A stretch of 64,000 nucleotides of DNA from Croceimicrobium sp965279135 (GTDB lineage: Bacteria > Bacteroidota > Bacteroidia > Flavobacteriales > Schleiferiaceae). The stretch lies in assembly GCA_965279135.1 (NCBI GenBank), contig OZ257133.1, forward strand, positions 992,001-1,056,000. Reading direction: 5' to 3'. Shown one piece after another: positions 33,832 to 42,663 of the stretch. Every line of letters starts with the position of its first letter. The stretch's first letter is position 1. The notes below the pieces were generated by a model. The model saw only the letters and a list, made by a program, of their open reading frames with translations, did not search any database and was not told the origin of the DNA. Position numbers and translations under genes: made by a program.

Positions 33832-34791
33832 TTAAGGAAGTTTTAACACTTCATCAATAATGTTTAAACTACCGTTGAAACACGTTATATCTGTAATCAA
33901 AACCTGTGCCGATCTAGCGTTATTGGAAAGGCCTCGGTTTACTTTTATACTTCCATCTTCCAGGTAAAAGTTTAAGCTGCCATTTTGTGACAAGCTGCTT
34001 TGACTTGTACCGGTTAATTCACTGATTTCCAGCGATCCTTCTACAAGGTGTCCTTGTATTAGATTTTTCAGGGCGTCAACACCATTCTTTTCTATATATC
34101 CGTCCAGATCACCAACTTCTTGCTCTTGAAAATATCGATCAAAGGCCTGATCATTAGGCGCAAGCATGGTATATTTTGACTGATCATTGTTTAAAGTGGC
34201 TGCTAGGTTACTAATGCGTAGAGCTCGTTCCAAAATGCTGAAATTCTCTGCATTGGCACGAATCAACTTACTCAATGTAGAAGGACTTAATACCTGATCA
34301 ATCTGATGTACTATTCCCTGATCGATCTCTTGATCTCTACGCTGGAATGAAACCCACTGTCCATTAACTCTAACGATATTTTTATTTCTCCACCAGTGAA
34401 GATGGATTTCCTGACTTTCTGAATTTATACCCTTAGTAGGAATAAAAGCAGTGTGTAAGTTTTCCACCTTAGCTGATTCGGGAAGAATATGATTGCCTAG
34501 CCAGGCATTATATTGCTGTTTACCAATACTCTCCTTAAAACTTCTAAAGCTGTTTTGATTAACATCATTTAGGAACTGCTGTAGCACTTGCTCCTGAGGA
34601 ATTAGGAAGGTGTATACTCCTTCTTCCAAGCTTAGGTCCGAACACTCCAATGCCTCAATGAAAAGATTATTATCGGTCAGCTCTAAAATCTGTTCATTTA
34701 GATTGGGAACGGCCGGAATTTCCTGCTGTTCATTTTCCTTTGAACAAGAAATCAGAATTAATATAGTACAGAGTAGTGCTAGTGGACGCAT
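33832..34791 (-). CDS. fasciclin (FAS1) domain lipoprotein
   Basis: 319 residues. Lipobox Cys16 (TILILISC). A degenerate FAS1-like domain fills about 25-170 (EALECSDLSLEEGVYTFLIPQEQVL). A clear FAS1 domain follows at 175-319 (ILERALRISNLAATLNNDQSKYTMLAPNDQAFDRYF, LKNLIQGHLVEG, ITDITCFNGSLNIIDEVLKL). FAS1 proteins act in adhesion at the cell surface. It is transcribed divergently from the ABC ATPase gene. Confidence 0.85.
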   Translation of the reverse strand: MRPLALLCTILILISCSKENEQQEIPAVPNLNEQILELTDNNLFIEALECSDLSLEEGVYTFLIPQEQVLQQFLNDVNQNSFRSFKESIGKQQYNAWLGNHILPESAKVENLHTAFIPTKGINSESQEIHLHWWRNKNIVRVNGQWVSFQRRDQEIDQGIVHQIDQVLSPSTLSKLIRANAENFSILERALRISNLAATLNNDQSKYTMLAPNDQAFDRYFQEQEVGDLDGYIEKNGVDALKNLIQGHLVEGSLEISELTGTSQSSLSQNGSLNFYLEDGSIKVNRGLSNNARSAQVLITDITCFNGSLNIIDEVLKLP

Positions 34792-34794
34792 TTG

Positions 34795-34802
34795 TAACTT
34801 TG
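34795..34802 (+). promoter_or_regulatory. -7 promoter box for the ABC ATPase gene
   Basis: TAACTTTG, an exact TAnnTTTG match, in the gap between the divergent fasciclin gene and the ABC ATPase gene. The leader would be longer (about 40 nt to the ATG at 34848) than for most genes here. Confidence 0.45.
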
Positions 34803-34847
34803 TTCTTCATTAATGGGACGATAATCAGGACTCTAAGGTTTGGTGAC

Positions 34848-35834
34848 ATGGAGGAAAAAACTCCACTTTTAAAGATTCAAAGAATAAGTTTCGCTTATCA
34901 AAAGAAAGAAGTATTAAGAAACTTAAGTCTTGACATCTACGCCGGTCAGCGAATCGGTATCCTTGGCTCCAGCGGTTCAGGTAAAAGTACCTTGTTGCAA
35001 ATTATTCGCGGACGCCTATTTCCAGAATCCGGAGAGCTATTTTTCGAGGGGCTTAATTATAAGGAGGGCAACAATTATAGGATGAGGCAGCATCCAAAGG
35101 TATCTCTTATGGCTCAGGATTTTGACCTTGATCCCAATTTAAGTGCTGATGATAACATTATTAAGGCCGGACGCCATCTGAGTCCTACTCCCTTAGGTCA
35201 ATATTTAGGGCGAGTACATCGTGCCTTCAAGATGGGAAGCTTTAAAAATGCTAAAGTGGCCTCCCTCTCCGGTGGTCAAAAGCAAAGAGTAGCCCTGGCA
35301 GCTTCATTGATTGGGAGATCGTCCTTGTTATTGTTGGATGAACCATTTAGTCAGTTAGACTATCAATTGAAGCAGGATATCCTCACTTTTCTTCAAGAAG
35401 AGTCCATTGCCAAAGCTATTGTTATGGTTGGTCATGAACCCACAGAATTGATGCGTTTTTGCGATCACTTAATCGTTTTGGATCGGGGTCGAATTCTTCA
35501 GCAGGGCAGCGTAGAGGAAATCTACCACTATCCAAAGAATAACAGGGTAGGAGAGCTTAGTGGTTTAATAAATAGTATTCCGGAAGAGCAGGCAAAGGAA
35601 CTGGGATTGAAGTATTCTATTTTTCGACCTCTGCATTGTCGAATCCATCCTAAAGGAGATTGGGAGTTAAGATCATTGTCTTATCACGCCTTCGGACAAC
35701 TAGCGACACTGGTTAGTACCAGTGGTATTAAAATCAAGGCACAGGTTCCCCTAGAGGGAGATTTTCCAATAGGGAGTTTCTGGAGTTTGGAGATTAAAAA
35801 ACCCCAACTCAGGGAACCTAAGTTGGGGCTATAA
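34848..35834 (+). CDS. ABC transporter ATP-binding protein (no permease nearby)
   Basis: 328 residues from the ATG at 34848. The nucleotide-binding domain is complete: Walker A GSSGSGKST (40-48), Q-loop MAQDFDL, signature LSGGQKQR, Walker B LLLLDEP and a switch His in VGHEP. A C-terminal ~100-residue part (FRPLHCRIHPKGDW, TSGIKIKAQVPL) resembles the TOBE-like extension of FbpC/PotA-type importers. No permease or binding-protein gene is adjacent. The last ~30 bases of the gene double as the minus-strand rplT terminator. Confidence 0.85.
   Translation: MEEKTPLLKIQRISFAYQKKEVLRNLSLDIYAGQRIGILGSSGSGKSTLLQIIRGRLFPESGELFFEGLNYKEGNNYRMRQHPKVSLMAQDFDLDPNLSADDNIIKAGRHLSPTPLGQYLGRVHRAFKMGSFKNAKVASLSGGQKQRVALAASLIGRSSLLLLDEPFSQLDYQLKQDILTFLQEESIAKAIVMVGHEPTELMRFCDHLIVLDRGRILQQGSVEEIYHYPKNNRVGELSGLINSIPEEQAKELGLKYSIFRPLHCRIHPKGDWELRSLSYHAFGQLATLVSTSGIKIKAQVPLEGDFPIGSFWSLEIKKPQLREPKLGL
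35795..35830 (-). terminator. rplT operon terminator inside the convergent ABC gene
   Basis: Stem AGTTGGGG (35821-35828) with CCCCAACT (35802-35809). On the minus strand it is followed by TTTTTT (35801 down to 35796), a textbook intrinsic terminator for the ribosomal operon. It lies within the coding end of the plus-strand ABC ATPase gene, whose last codons (KLGL) form one arm. Confidence 0.85.
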
Positions 35835-35853
35835 TTTCAGAAACCGATTGGTT

Positions 35854-36201
35854 TTACTTTTTCACTTTGTTTACGATGGCCTTGAATGCTTCCGGATGGT
35901 TCATAGCTAAATCCGCTAGAACTTTACGGTTCAATTCAATTCCTTCTTTCTTAAGTAATCCCATAAAAGCGGAATAAGATAAACCATGCTCACGTGATCC
36001 TGCGTTGATACGCTGAATCCACAAGCTGCGGAAATTCCGTTTTTTGGTACGACGGTCGCGATAGCTGTATAGAAGTCCTTTCTCTACTGCGTTTTTGGCA
36101 ACAGTCCACACATTTTTACGACGGCCATAATATCCTTTGGCCATCTTCATCACCTTTTTACGGCGTGCTCTTGATGCTACTGAGTTTACTGATCTTGGCA
36201 T
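35854..36201 (-). CDS. rplT: 50S ribosomal protein L20
   Basis: 115 residues from the ATG at 36201 (MPRSVNSVASRARRKK). Seven extra in-frame codons upstream are ignored because MPRSVN is the family's usual start. KMAKGYYGRRKNVWTVAKNAVEKGL and FRSLWIQRINAGSREHGLSYS are diagnostic. L20 binds 23S rRNA early in large-subunit assembly. Last gene of thrS-infC-rpmI-rplT. Confidence 0.98.
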   Translation of the reverse strand: MPRSVNSVASRARRKKVMKMAKGYYGRRKNVWTVAKNAVEKGLLYSYRDRRTKKRNFRSLWIQRINAGSREHGLSYSAFMGLLKKEGIELNRKVLADLAMNHPEAFKAIVNKVKK

Positions 36202-36285
36202 AACTTTTAATTTTTTGTGCAAGGCGTTCCTTCGATAGGAATCTTAGTTGCCTTACCCAGGGTTCATTAATAACTCTAATTAAAC

Positions 36286-36480
36286 TTAAATGGTAAGCTG
36301 ACGCTTAATGTTGGCCTCATCTGCCTTGTCTACTAGACCAGACTGGGTGAGGTTACGCTTTTGCTTAGTCTCCTTCTTAGTAAGAATGTGACTCTTAAAA
36401 GCGTGCTTTCTTTTGATCTTTCCGGTACCGGTAAGCTTAAAACGCTTCTTGGCACTGGATTTAGTCTTCATTTTTGGCAT
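36286..36480 (-). CDS. rpmI: 50S ribosomal protein L35
   Basis: 64 residues, highly basic: MPKMKTKSSAKKRFKLTGTGKIKR and KSHILTKKETKQKRNL are the L35 signature. Fits the usual order infC-rpmI-rplT, with 84 bp to rplT and 32 bp after infC. Confidence 0.98.
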   Translation of the reverse strand: MPKMKTKSSAKKRFKLTGTGKIKRKHAFKSHILTKKETKQKRNLTQSGLVDKADEANIKRQLTI

Positions 36481-36512
36481 AGCTATTCGCTTTTATTTCG
36501 GTTTCTGAAATA

Positions 36513-37070
36513 CTATTTTTTAGGCGCAATCATCATGATCATGCGCTTTCCTTCCAATTTAGGCAGGCTTTCAACCTTTCCTAAATCTTCCAAATCCTGA
36601 GCTAAACGCAACAATAGAATTTCCCCTTTGTCCTTAAACACAATCGAACGGCCTTTAAAGAATACATAAGCCTTTAATTTGGCTCCTTCTTTAAGGAAGT
36701 TTTCAGCGTGTTTGCGCTTAAACTCATAATCGTGATCGTCCGTATTAGGTCCAAAGCGTATCTCTTTTACAACCGTTTTCTGGGCCTTCTGGGCAATCTC
36801 TTTTTGCTTTTTCTTCTGGTCATAGAGAAATTTCTTGTAATCAATGACTTTAGCTACCGGAGGGTCTGCCTTTTCAGTAATCACAACTAAATCTAATCCA
36901 CGGTCCAAAGCCATTTTTAGGGCATCTTTAGTGGAGTAGATAGCCGGTTCTACGTCTTCTCCTACTACCCTTAGTTTTGGGTAGTTAATCTTTTCATTGA
37001 TCTTATGTTTGTCTTCTTGAGGTTCTCTTCTAGGACCTCTTCTCCTGTGGTGAAATCTCTTTGCCAGAAT
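36513..37070 (-). CDS. infC: translation initiation factor IF-3, probable AUU start
   Basis: The obvious ATG at 36914 would give only 133 residues and delete the N-terminal domain. The frame stays open upstream and encodes the expected N-terminus: LAKRFHHRRRGPRREP, then HKINEKINYPKLRVVGEDV. No ATG, GTG or TTG lies at its beginning; ATT at 37070, followed by CTG, is the best start, giving 185 residues. IF-3 of E. coli also uses AUU, which the factor itself represses. The C-terminal domain has FGPNTDDHDYEFKRKHAENFL and LGKVESLPKLEGKRMIMMIAP. Follows thrS by 24 bp in the same frame. Confidence 0.85.
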   Translation of the reverse strand: MLAKRFHHRRRGPRREPQEDKHKINEKINYPKLRVVGEDVEPAIYSTKDALKMALDRGLDLVVITEKADPPVAKVIDYKKFLYDQKKKQKEIAQKAQKTVVKEIRFGPNTDDHDYEFKRKHAENFLKEGAKLKAYVFFKGRSIVFKDKGEILLLRLAQDLEDLGKVESLPKLEGKRMIMMIAPKK

Positions 37071-37094
37071 TAAGCTATTTAGTTCAAAATATAA

Positions 37095-39035
37095 TTACAC
37101 TTCAAATTCTCCGATTTCCTCGTTGATTTGCTGGTCGATGTGCTTTATAAATTCCTCTAAGCCCATGGATCCCAGATCCTCTCCGCCGTGCTTTCGCACT
37201 GAAACCGTCTCATTTTCAGTTTCTTTTTCCCCAACAATTAACATATAAGGGATTTTCGAAACTTCCGCATCTCGTATTTTTCGACCGGTCTTTTCTGCCC
37301 GCTCGTCAACGAGGGCGCGAAGGTCGTAATTTTTGAGCAATCCTGAAACTTTCTTGGCATAATCCAAATATTTATCCGAAATAGGCAGAATTGCTATTTG
37401 GGTGGGCATCAGCCATAGAGGAAAGTTACCGGCGCAATGTTCTAGTAATACCGCCACAAATCGCTCCATACTACCAAAAGGAGCGCGGTGAATCATAACC
37501 GGTCGGTGGTTTTCGTTATCTGAACCCTTGTATTCTAATTCGAATCGCTCGGGAAGATTGTAGTCTACCTGGATGGTGCCCAGTTGCCATTTGCGACCAA
37601 GAGCATCCTTTACCATGAAGTCTAACTTCGGACCATAGAAGGCTGCTTCGCCATATTCCACAACGTAGTCTAGTTCTTTTTCGACAACGGCTTCCTTAAT
37701 CGCCGCCTCCGCCTTTTCCCAGTTCTCATCACTGCCAATGTATTTCGATTGATCCTCTGGATCACGAAGCGAGACCTGAGCAGTGAAGCTCTGAAAGTCG
37801 AGGGTTTTGAAGATGTAAAGTACCAGGTCGATCACCTTCTTAAACTCATCTTTCAATTGATCAGGAGTACAGAAAATGTGTGCATCATCCTGAGTGAAGC
37901 CCCTTACCCGGGTTAGTCCGTGTAGCTCGCCACTCTGCTCATAACGATATACGGTGCCAAATTCTGCAAAGCGAAGAGGTAGATCCCGATAGGAGCGAGG
38001 TGAACTCTTGTAAATTTCACAATGATGAGGGCAGTTCATTGGTTTTAACAGGTATTCTTCATCCTCTTCCGGGGTGTGGATGGGCTGAAAACTGTCTTTA
38101 CCATATTTAGCATAGTGCCCACTGGTAATATAAAGTTCCTTGTTCCCAATATGAGGACTAATAACCGGATCATAACCGGCGGTCCTTTGGGCTTTCTTTA
38201 AGAATTGTTCCAGTCTTTCTCTAAGTTCAGCGCCTTTTGGCAACCAAAGAGGTAAACCCTGACCTACCTTTTGAGAAAAGGTAAAGAGCTCTAACTCTTT
38301 TCCGAGTTTACGATGATCTCGTTTTTTAGCTTCCTCAAGAAGTTCCAAATATTCCTTGAGCATTGAAGCTTTTGGAAAGGAAATACCATAAACCCTGGTT
38401 AGCTGTGGATTATTCTCGTTACCTCTCCAGTAGGCCCCGGCTACATTCATAATTTTTATGGCCTTGATAAAGCCCGTGTTTGGAATATGGCCGCCACGAC
38501 AGAGGTCTGTGAACTCAGCGTGATCACAAAAAGTGATGGAACCATCCTCCAGGTTTTCGATCAATTCAGTTTTAAAGGGATTTCCTTCATACAGAGCCAG
38601 GGCATCTGCTTTACTTACAGATCGCATTTTAAATACCGACTTCTGGCGGGCATTTTCGAGCATCGCTTTTTCAAGCTTGTCAAAGTCTCCTTCGCCAAAA
38701 TCATGACCATTAAAATCTACGTCGTAGTAAAATCCATTTTCAATAGCTGGTCCGATGGTAAGCTTAATCCCTGGGTACATTTGTTCCAGAGTTTGAGCCA
38801 ATAGGTGAGCACTTGAATGCCAAAATGCTTGTTTGCCTTCCGGATTATCCCAGGTGTATAATACCAGATTACCATCTCCAGGTAAAGGATCATTGGCCTC
38901 AACCGTCGTACCATTAAAGCTCGCAGATAATACATTTCGCGCCAATCCCTGGCTAATGCTCATGGCTACATCCATGGCTGAGCTTCCATCCGGATAAGCT
39001 TTCTTGCTGCCGTCAGGTAATGTTATTTCGATCAT
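37095..39035 (-). CDS. thrS: threonyl-tRNA synthetase
   Basis: 646 residues with all domains: TGS (1-60, ITLPDGSKKAYPDGSSAMDVA), second editing domain with the HxxxH/Cys site (WHSSAHLLAQTLEQMYP and CRGGH), class II catalytic core (MNCPHHCEIYKSSPRSYRDLPLRFAEFGTVYRYE, TRVRGFTQDDAHIF, HRAPFGSMERF) and C-terminal anticodon domain (VDERAEKTGRKIRDAEVSKIPYML). Charges tRNA-Thr. First gene of the thrS-infC-rpmI-rplT operon. Confidence 0.98.
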   Translation of the reverse strand: MIEITLPDGSKKAYPDGSSAMDVAMSISQGLARNVLSASFNGTTVEANDPLPGDGNLVLYTWDNPEGKQAFWHSSAHLLAQTLEQMYPGIKLTIGPAIENGFYYDVDFNGHDFGEGDFDKLEKAMLENARQKSVFKMRSVSKADALALYEGNPFKTELIENLEDGSITFCDHAEFTDLCRGGHIPNTGFIKAIKIMNVAGAYWRGNENNPQLTRVYGISFPKASMLKEYLELLEEAKKRDHRKLGKELELFTFSQKVGQGLPLWLPKGAELRERLEQFLKKAQRTAGYDPVISPHIGNKELYITSGHYAKYGKDSFQPIHTPEEDEEYLLKPMNCPHHCEIYKSSPRSYRDLPLRFAEFGTVYRYEQSGELHGLTRVRGFTQDDAHIFCTPDQLKDEFKKVIDLVLYIFKTLDFQSFTAQVSLRDPEDQSKYIGSDENWEKAEAAIKEAVVEKELDYVVEYGEAAFYGPKLDFMVKDALGRKWQLGTIQVDYNLPERFELEYKGSDNENHRPVMIHRAPFGSMERFVAVLLEHCAGNFPLWLMPTQIAILPISDKYLDYAKKVSGLLKNYDLRALVDERAEKTGRKIRDAEVSKIPYMLIVGEKETENETVSVRKHGGEDLGSMGLEEFIKHIDQQINEEIGEFEV

Positions 39036-39057
39036 GATCCCTTGTTTTTTGGGCTGG

Positions 39058-39065
39058 CAAAGATA
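39058..39065 (-). promoter_or_regulatory. -7 promoter box for thrS operon
   Basis: TATCTTTG on the minus strand, exact TAnnTTTG, 22 bases before the thrS ATG. The gap is too short for a T-box or other long leader, so the operon has no visible tRNA-type attenuation. Confidence 0.6.
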
Positions 39066-39080
39066 GTAAGTAGCCCAGAG

Positions 39081-39503
39081 CTATTGAGGATATTTTTCCT
39101 TCATGATTTCAAAGCTTCGGTGCACTAATTCTCTTAGAACGCCTCGATCAATATCCTCCAACTTATTAATGTAAAGGCAAGACTTTCCGGTCTTGTGCTT
39201 TCCAAGTCTATCAAGTATGTCTTCAAAATCATCAGTTCGATCCATCACGTAGAGTGAAAACTTACCCTTCCGGGGGGAGAAACCTCCACGCATCCAGTCA
39301 ATCACCTTTCCATTACTGTACTGCAATGGATAATGACCAAAGCCCACAATGCTGTCTCCCCACATTTTAGCCTTAGTGCCACTAAGCTCTTCGAATAGCT
39401 CTAAAAGCTCAAAGGATTGTCCCTTTTGCTTTTCATTTTCCAGGGCATTTAAAAAGTCGTGAACAGAAGCTCCGGTTTCGCGTGTTTTAAGTTCGGCGGC
39501 CAT
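39081..39503 (-). CDS. DUF1801 (YdhG-like) family protein
   Basis: 140 residues. The pattern VHDFLNALENEKQKGQSFELLELFEELSGTKAKMWGDSIVGFGHYPLQYSNG and FSPRKGKFSLYVM followed by GKHKTGKSCLYINKLEDID belongs to DUF1801. The family fold is an alpha/beta structure with no assigned activity. It stands between two divergently read units and has no operon partner. Confidence 0.88.
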   Translation of the reverse strand: MAAELKTRETGASVHDFLNALENEKQKGQSFELLELFEELSGTKAKMWGDSIVGFGHYPLQYSNGKVIDWMRGGFSPRKGKFSLYVMDRTDDFEDILDRLGKHKTGKSCLYINKLEDIDRGVLRELVHRSFEIMKEKYPQ

Positions 39504-39577
39504 TGGTCAGAATTAGTTTTAATATAATCCTGAAATATAGCGAATGGCCCTAAATTCGCTGGGTAAAAGCTTTTAAT

Positions 39578-40009
39578 ATGACGAAGGAGGATATTCTCGC
39601 TTTATACAATAAGGGTAATCGTAATACCTTAATGGAAACCTTGGAAATTGAGTACATCGATTTAGAGATGGATCCTCCAATGCTTAAAGCCTCAATGCCC
39701 GTAAATCCTCGTGTACATCAACCCGCCGGTTTACTTCATGGAGGAGCTACCGCCGCCTTGGCAGAAAGCCTGGGAAGTGCTGCTAGTTTTATGCTTATTG
39801 ATCGTGAAAAACAAACCGCTGTTGGAATTGAGTTGAGTTGTAATCATATTCGATCAAAAACAGAAGGGCAGGTAATAGGTGTGGCCCGTATTATTCATCA
39901 AGGTCGAAGTACCCATTTATGGGAAATTGAAGTTCATGATGAAGAAGGTAAACTTATTTCTCATTGTAAGTTGACCAACATGATTATTCCCAGAAGAAAG
40001 CAAGCTTAG
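39578..40009 (+). CDS. hotdog-fold thioesterase, likely DHNA-CoA thioesterase
   Basis: 143 residues of the PaaI/YdiI hotdog family: NPRVHQPAGLLHGGATAALAESLGSAAS holds the HGG nucleophile-water site and the catalytic acidic residue (ES). Such enzymes hydrolyse acyl-CoA; in menaquinone synthesis the one for 1,4-dihydroxy-2-naphthoyl-CoA is called MenI. Only 3 bp separate it from menF, which supports that role by context. The sequence does not distinguish the substrate. Confidence 0.85.
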   Translation: MTKEDILALYNKGNRNTLMETLEIEYIDLEMDPPMLKASMPVNPRVHQPAGLLHGGATAALAESLGSAASFMLIDREKQTAVGIELSCNHIRSKTEGQVIGVARIIHQGRSTHLWEIEVHDEEGKLISHCKLTNMIIPRRKQA

Positions 40010-40012
40010 GGG

Positions 40013-40978
40013 ATGGACCTCAAAGAAACCTTTTTGGCTTACCGCAAGCCAGGCGGCCAGCTCCAATATTATAGAGAAGTCCCAGAGTCAGATTTGACTT
40101 TCCATTTTTGCGACTTTAATACTGATAGGTATCTAAAATTACCAATGGAGCGGAAGCCTTTGCCAGACCCTCCAGATTTTAACTTCATTGATGGTCAGAA
40201 GGAGGTTTCCAAAACAGATCAGATTGATCTTTTAGAACGGACAATTACCGAGTTAAGAAAAGGTGCAGTAGATAAGGTGGTGATTACTAGGGTGAAACAC
40301 TCTTCAATTGAAATTGACCCTTTAAAGCTGTTGCGAGGCTTGGATAGGGAATACCCCAAAGCGGCAGTTTATCTCTTTTCGCACCCTAAATGTGGTACCT
40401 GGCTTGGGGCTAGTCCGGAAAACCTCTTGGAGTTTAACCAAGGGGAGCTGAAAACAGCAAGTTTAGCCGGTACTCAAAAATGGGAATTACGCGATCGGTT
40501 TTCCGCCAAGGAGCGAAGAGAACAATCGATAGTTACCCAGGATATTTTGGATGTTTTGCAGGAAATTCCTGGCGTACATAAGGTTAAACAGAGCAAGGTA
40601 GATATAATCAAAGCCGGCAGTTTGGCGCACCTTTATACTGAGATTAAAGCAAGTTTAGATGAATTTGAAAGCATCCCTTCCGTCTTATCTAAATTGCATC
40701 CTACTCCAGCTGTGGGAGGGCGACCGCGGCAATGGGCGCTTGATTACATTGCCCGCTCCGAACCTTTTGATCGTCGGTTTTATACCGGTTTTTTCGGATG
40801 GACTAATGAAAAGAAGCAGTCCGCCCAATTTTGGGTTAATTTGCGTTGTGCCGAATACCTGAATGAGCATTCTCTGGCAATCTATGTTGGCGGTGGTATT
40901 ACTGCTGAGAGCAATGCGGAGGAAGAATGGCTGGAAACTGAGGCAAAGGCACAAACAATTCTGAAAGTCCTGGATTAA
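40013..40978 (+). CDS. menF: isochorismate synthase
   Basis: 321 residues, the chorismate-binding fold. The C-terminal signatures are present: SPENLLEF, ASLAGTQ, EQSIVTQDILDVL, LHPTPAVGGRPRQWAL, FYTGFFGW and GGGITAESNAEEEWLETEAKAQTIL, with the Mg-binding Glu residues. It converts chorismate to isochorismate, the entry to menaquinone. It is shorter at the N-terminus than E. coli MenF, as usual in this phylum. Placed 8 bp before menD. Confidence 0.95.
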   Translation: MDLKETFLAYRKPGGQLQYYREVPESDLTFHFCDFNTDRYLKLPMERKPLPDPPDFNFIDGQKEVSKTDQIDLLERTITELRKGAVDKVVITRVKHSSIEIDPLKLLRGLDREYPKAAVYLFSHPKCGTWLGASPENLLEFNQGELKTASLAGTQKWELRDRFSAKERREQSIVTQDILDVLQEIPGVHKVKQSKVDIIKAGSLAHLYTEIKASLDEFESIPSVLSKLHPTPAVGGRPRQWALDYIARSEPFDRRFYTGFFGWTNEKKQSAQFWVNLRCAEYLNEHSLAIYVGGGITAESNAEEEWLETEAKAQTILKVLD

Positions 40979-40986
40979 AGAAAGAG

Positions 40987-42663
40987 ATGGCAAAAACCTC
41001 TTCCCTCTATAATGCCCGCCTGCTAGCGCGAGTTTTAAAAGAACATCATTGTGAGCACTTAGTAGTTGCCCCCGGTAGCCGAAATGCTCCATTGATCTAT
41101 GCTTGCTCAGCGGAAGGCTTTAAAACTTATTCCATACCCGATGAAAGAGCCGCCGCCTTCACTGCTCTGGGGATGGCCTTAGAAGATGGGAAACCCGCTG
41201 CGGTAATTTGCACTAGTGGATCGGCAGCGGCGAATTTTTTACCGGCAGTAACAGAGGCCTATTATCAAAAAGTTCCTTTAGTGGTAATAACTGCCGACCG
41301 ACCTCTTGAGTGGGTTGGTCAGGGAGCGGGGCAAACCATTCAGCAGGAAGGGATTTATGGAAAACATATTCTAGGGGAGGCCAACCTATTAAGAGACCCT
41401 CAGGATGATCTTGCCAGGCAGTACAATTTGCGAATCAGTCAGGAAGCATTGTTAAATCTCTATAAGGGTCCCGTTCATATCAACGTTCCATTTGACGAAC
41501 CTCTCTACAACGAATACGATGGACCCAAGGAGCATTTTCGAATAATCCGAAGACCAGCAACCCAACGTCAATTGAATGATCAGGATTTTAATGACTTAAG
41601 GTGTAGGTTCGAGGCTGCTGAGAGACCCATGATACTGGTGGGGCAAATGAGCCCAAACCCACATTTAGAGAAAGCCCTGGCTCAATTGATGGAGAAAAGG
41701 CCATTCCTCTTATTGAGTGAAACATTGTCAAATCTCAATCACATTGAAGGTATTCATTCTATTGATCGAATGGTAAATACCTTGAAAGATGAGGAAAAGG
41801 ATTTATTGCGACCGGATTTGCTGATCAGCTTGGGCGGTGAAATAGTGAGCAAAATGATTAAAGCTTACCTACGCGGTTCGGATAATTTTGAACACTGGCA
41901 TTTTACTGAAGATGAGGTTTTTAAAGACACTTTTCATAAGCTCAGTTTGAACCTTGATTGCGATGCAGCCTGGTTTTTTCAGCAATTAAATGACTCTACA
42001 ACCGCCAAAGATAACCCTTGGGTAAAGGAGGTATTGGAGCTAGAAGCCCGAAAACGTATTCTTCATCAAGATTACCTTAAGCGGGTTTCCTTTAGCGATT
42101 TAGGGGTATACCGAGATTTGATCCAATATCTTCCTCCGCAAACTGTGTTGCATTGTGCAAATAGCGCAGGAATTCGTTATGCGCAACTCTTCGACCATCG
42201 TGAGGATGTTAGGCACTATGCCAATCGTGGAACTAGTGGTATTGATGGAAGTACTTCTACAGCCATAGGTCATGCTCTCTGTACTAATGATCAAGTGGTT
42301 TTGATAACCGGGGATGTTGCTTTTCAATATGATAATGCGGCCTTTTGGAATGACCGACTACCGGATAACTTGAAAGTGATTGTCCTTAACAATAAGGGAG
42401 GGAATATCTTTCGGATAATAAAGGGACCTGACCGGATTGAAGGTTTTGAGCGGTTTCAGGAAACCCAACACCAGCTGGATTTATCAAATGTCGCAGCGAT
42501 TTACGGCATTCCACATCAAGTCGTTGAGCAGCAAAGTGAATTAGCCGAAACTATTCAAGGTTTATTCGAAAATCCGGGGATTTCTATTTTGGAAATAAAA
42601 ACCCCTCGAAAGGAAAGCCCTGAAGTATTAAAGTCCTACTTTTCTTACATAAAAGAACACTGA
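40987..42663 (+). CDS. menD: SEPHCHC synthase (MenD)
   Basis: 558 residues, thiamin-diphosphate enzyme. Clear features: VVAPGSRNAPLIYA near the start, catalytic Glu in SIPDERAAAFTALGMA, CTSGSAAANFLPAVTEAYYQ, and the ThDP/Mg motif GDVAFQYDNAAFWNDRLPDN...LNNKGGNIF. It adds 2-oxoglutarate to isochorismate. It ends exactly where the first PH-domain gene begins (no gap). Confidence 0.97.
   Translation: MAKTSSLYNARLLARVLKEHHCEHLVVAPGSRNAPLIYACSAEGFKTYSIPDERAAAFTALGMALEDGKPAAVICTSGSAAANFLPAVTEAYYQKVPLVVITADRPLEWVGQGAGQTIQQEGIYGKHILGEANLLRDPQDDLARQYNLRISQEALLNLYKGPVHINVPFDEPLYNEYDGPKEHFRIIRRPATQRQLNDQDFNDLRCRFEAAERPMILVGQMSPNPHLEKALAQLMEKRPFLLLSETLSNLNHIEGIHSIDRMVNTLKDEEKDLLRPDLLISLGGEIVSKMIKAYLRGSDNFEHWHFTEDEVFKDTFHKLSLNLDCDAAWFFQQLNDSTTAKDNPWVKEVLELEARKRILHQDYLKRVSFSDLGVYRDLIQYLPPQTVLHCANSAGIRYAQLFDHREDVRHYANRGTSGIDGSTSTAIGHALCTNDQVVLITGDVAFQYDNAAFWNDRLPDNLKVIVLNNKGGNIFRIIKGPDRIEGFERFQETQHQLDLSNVAAIYGIPHQVVEQQSELAETIQGLFENPGISILEIKTPRKESPEVLKSYFSYIKEH

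Noticed and set aside
36513..36914. infC as a 133-residue protein from the internal ATG
   Set aside because: It would lose the N-terminal domain, which is plainly encoded upstream in the same open frame.
39036..39080. T-box or other riboswitch before thrS
   Set aside because: The leader is only about 15-20 nt after the promoter box, too short for any known T-box.
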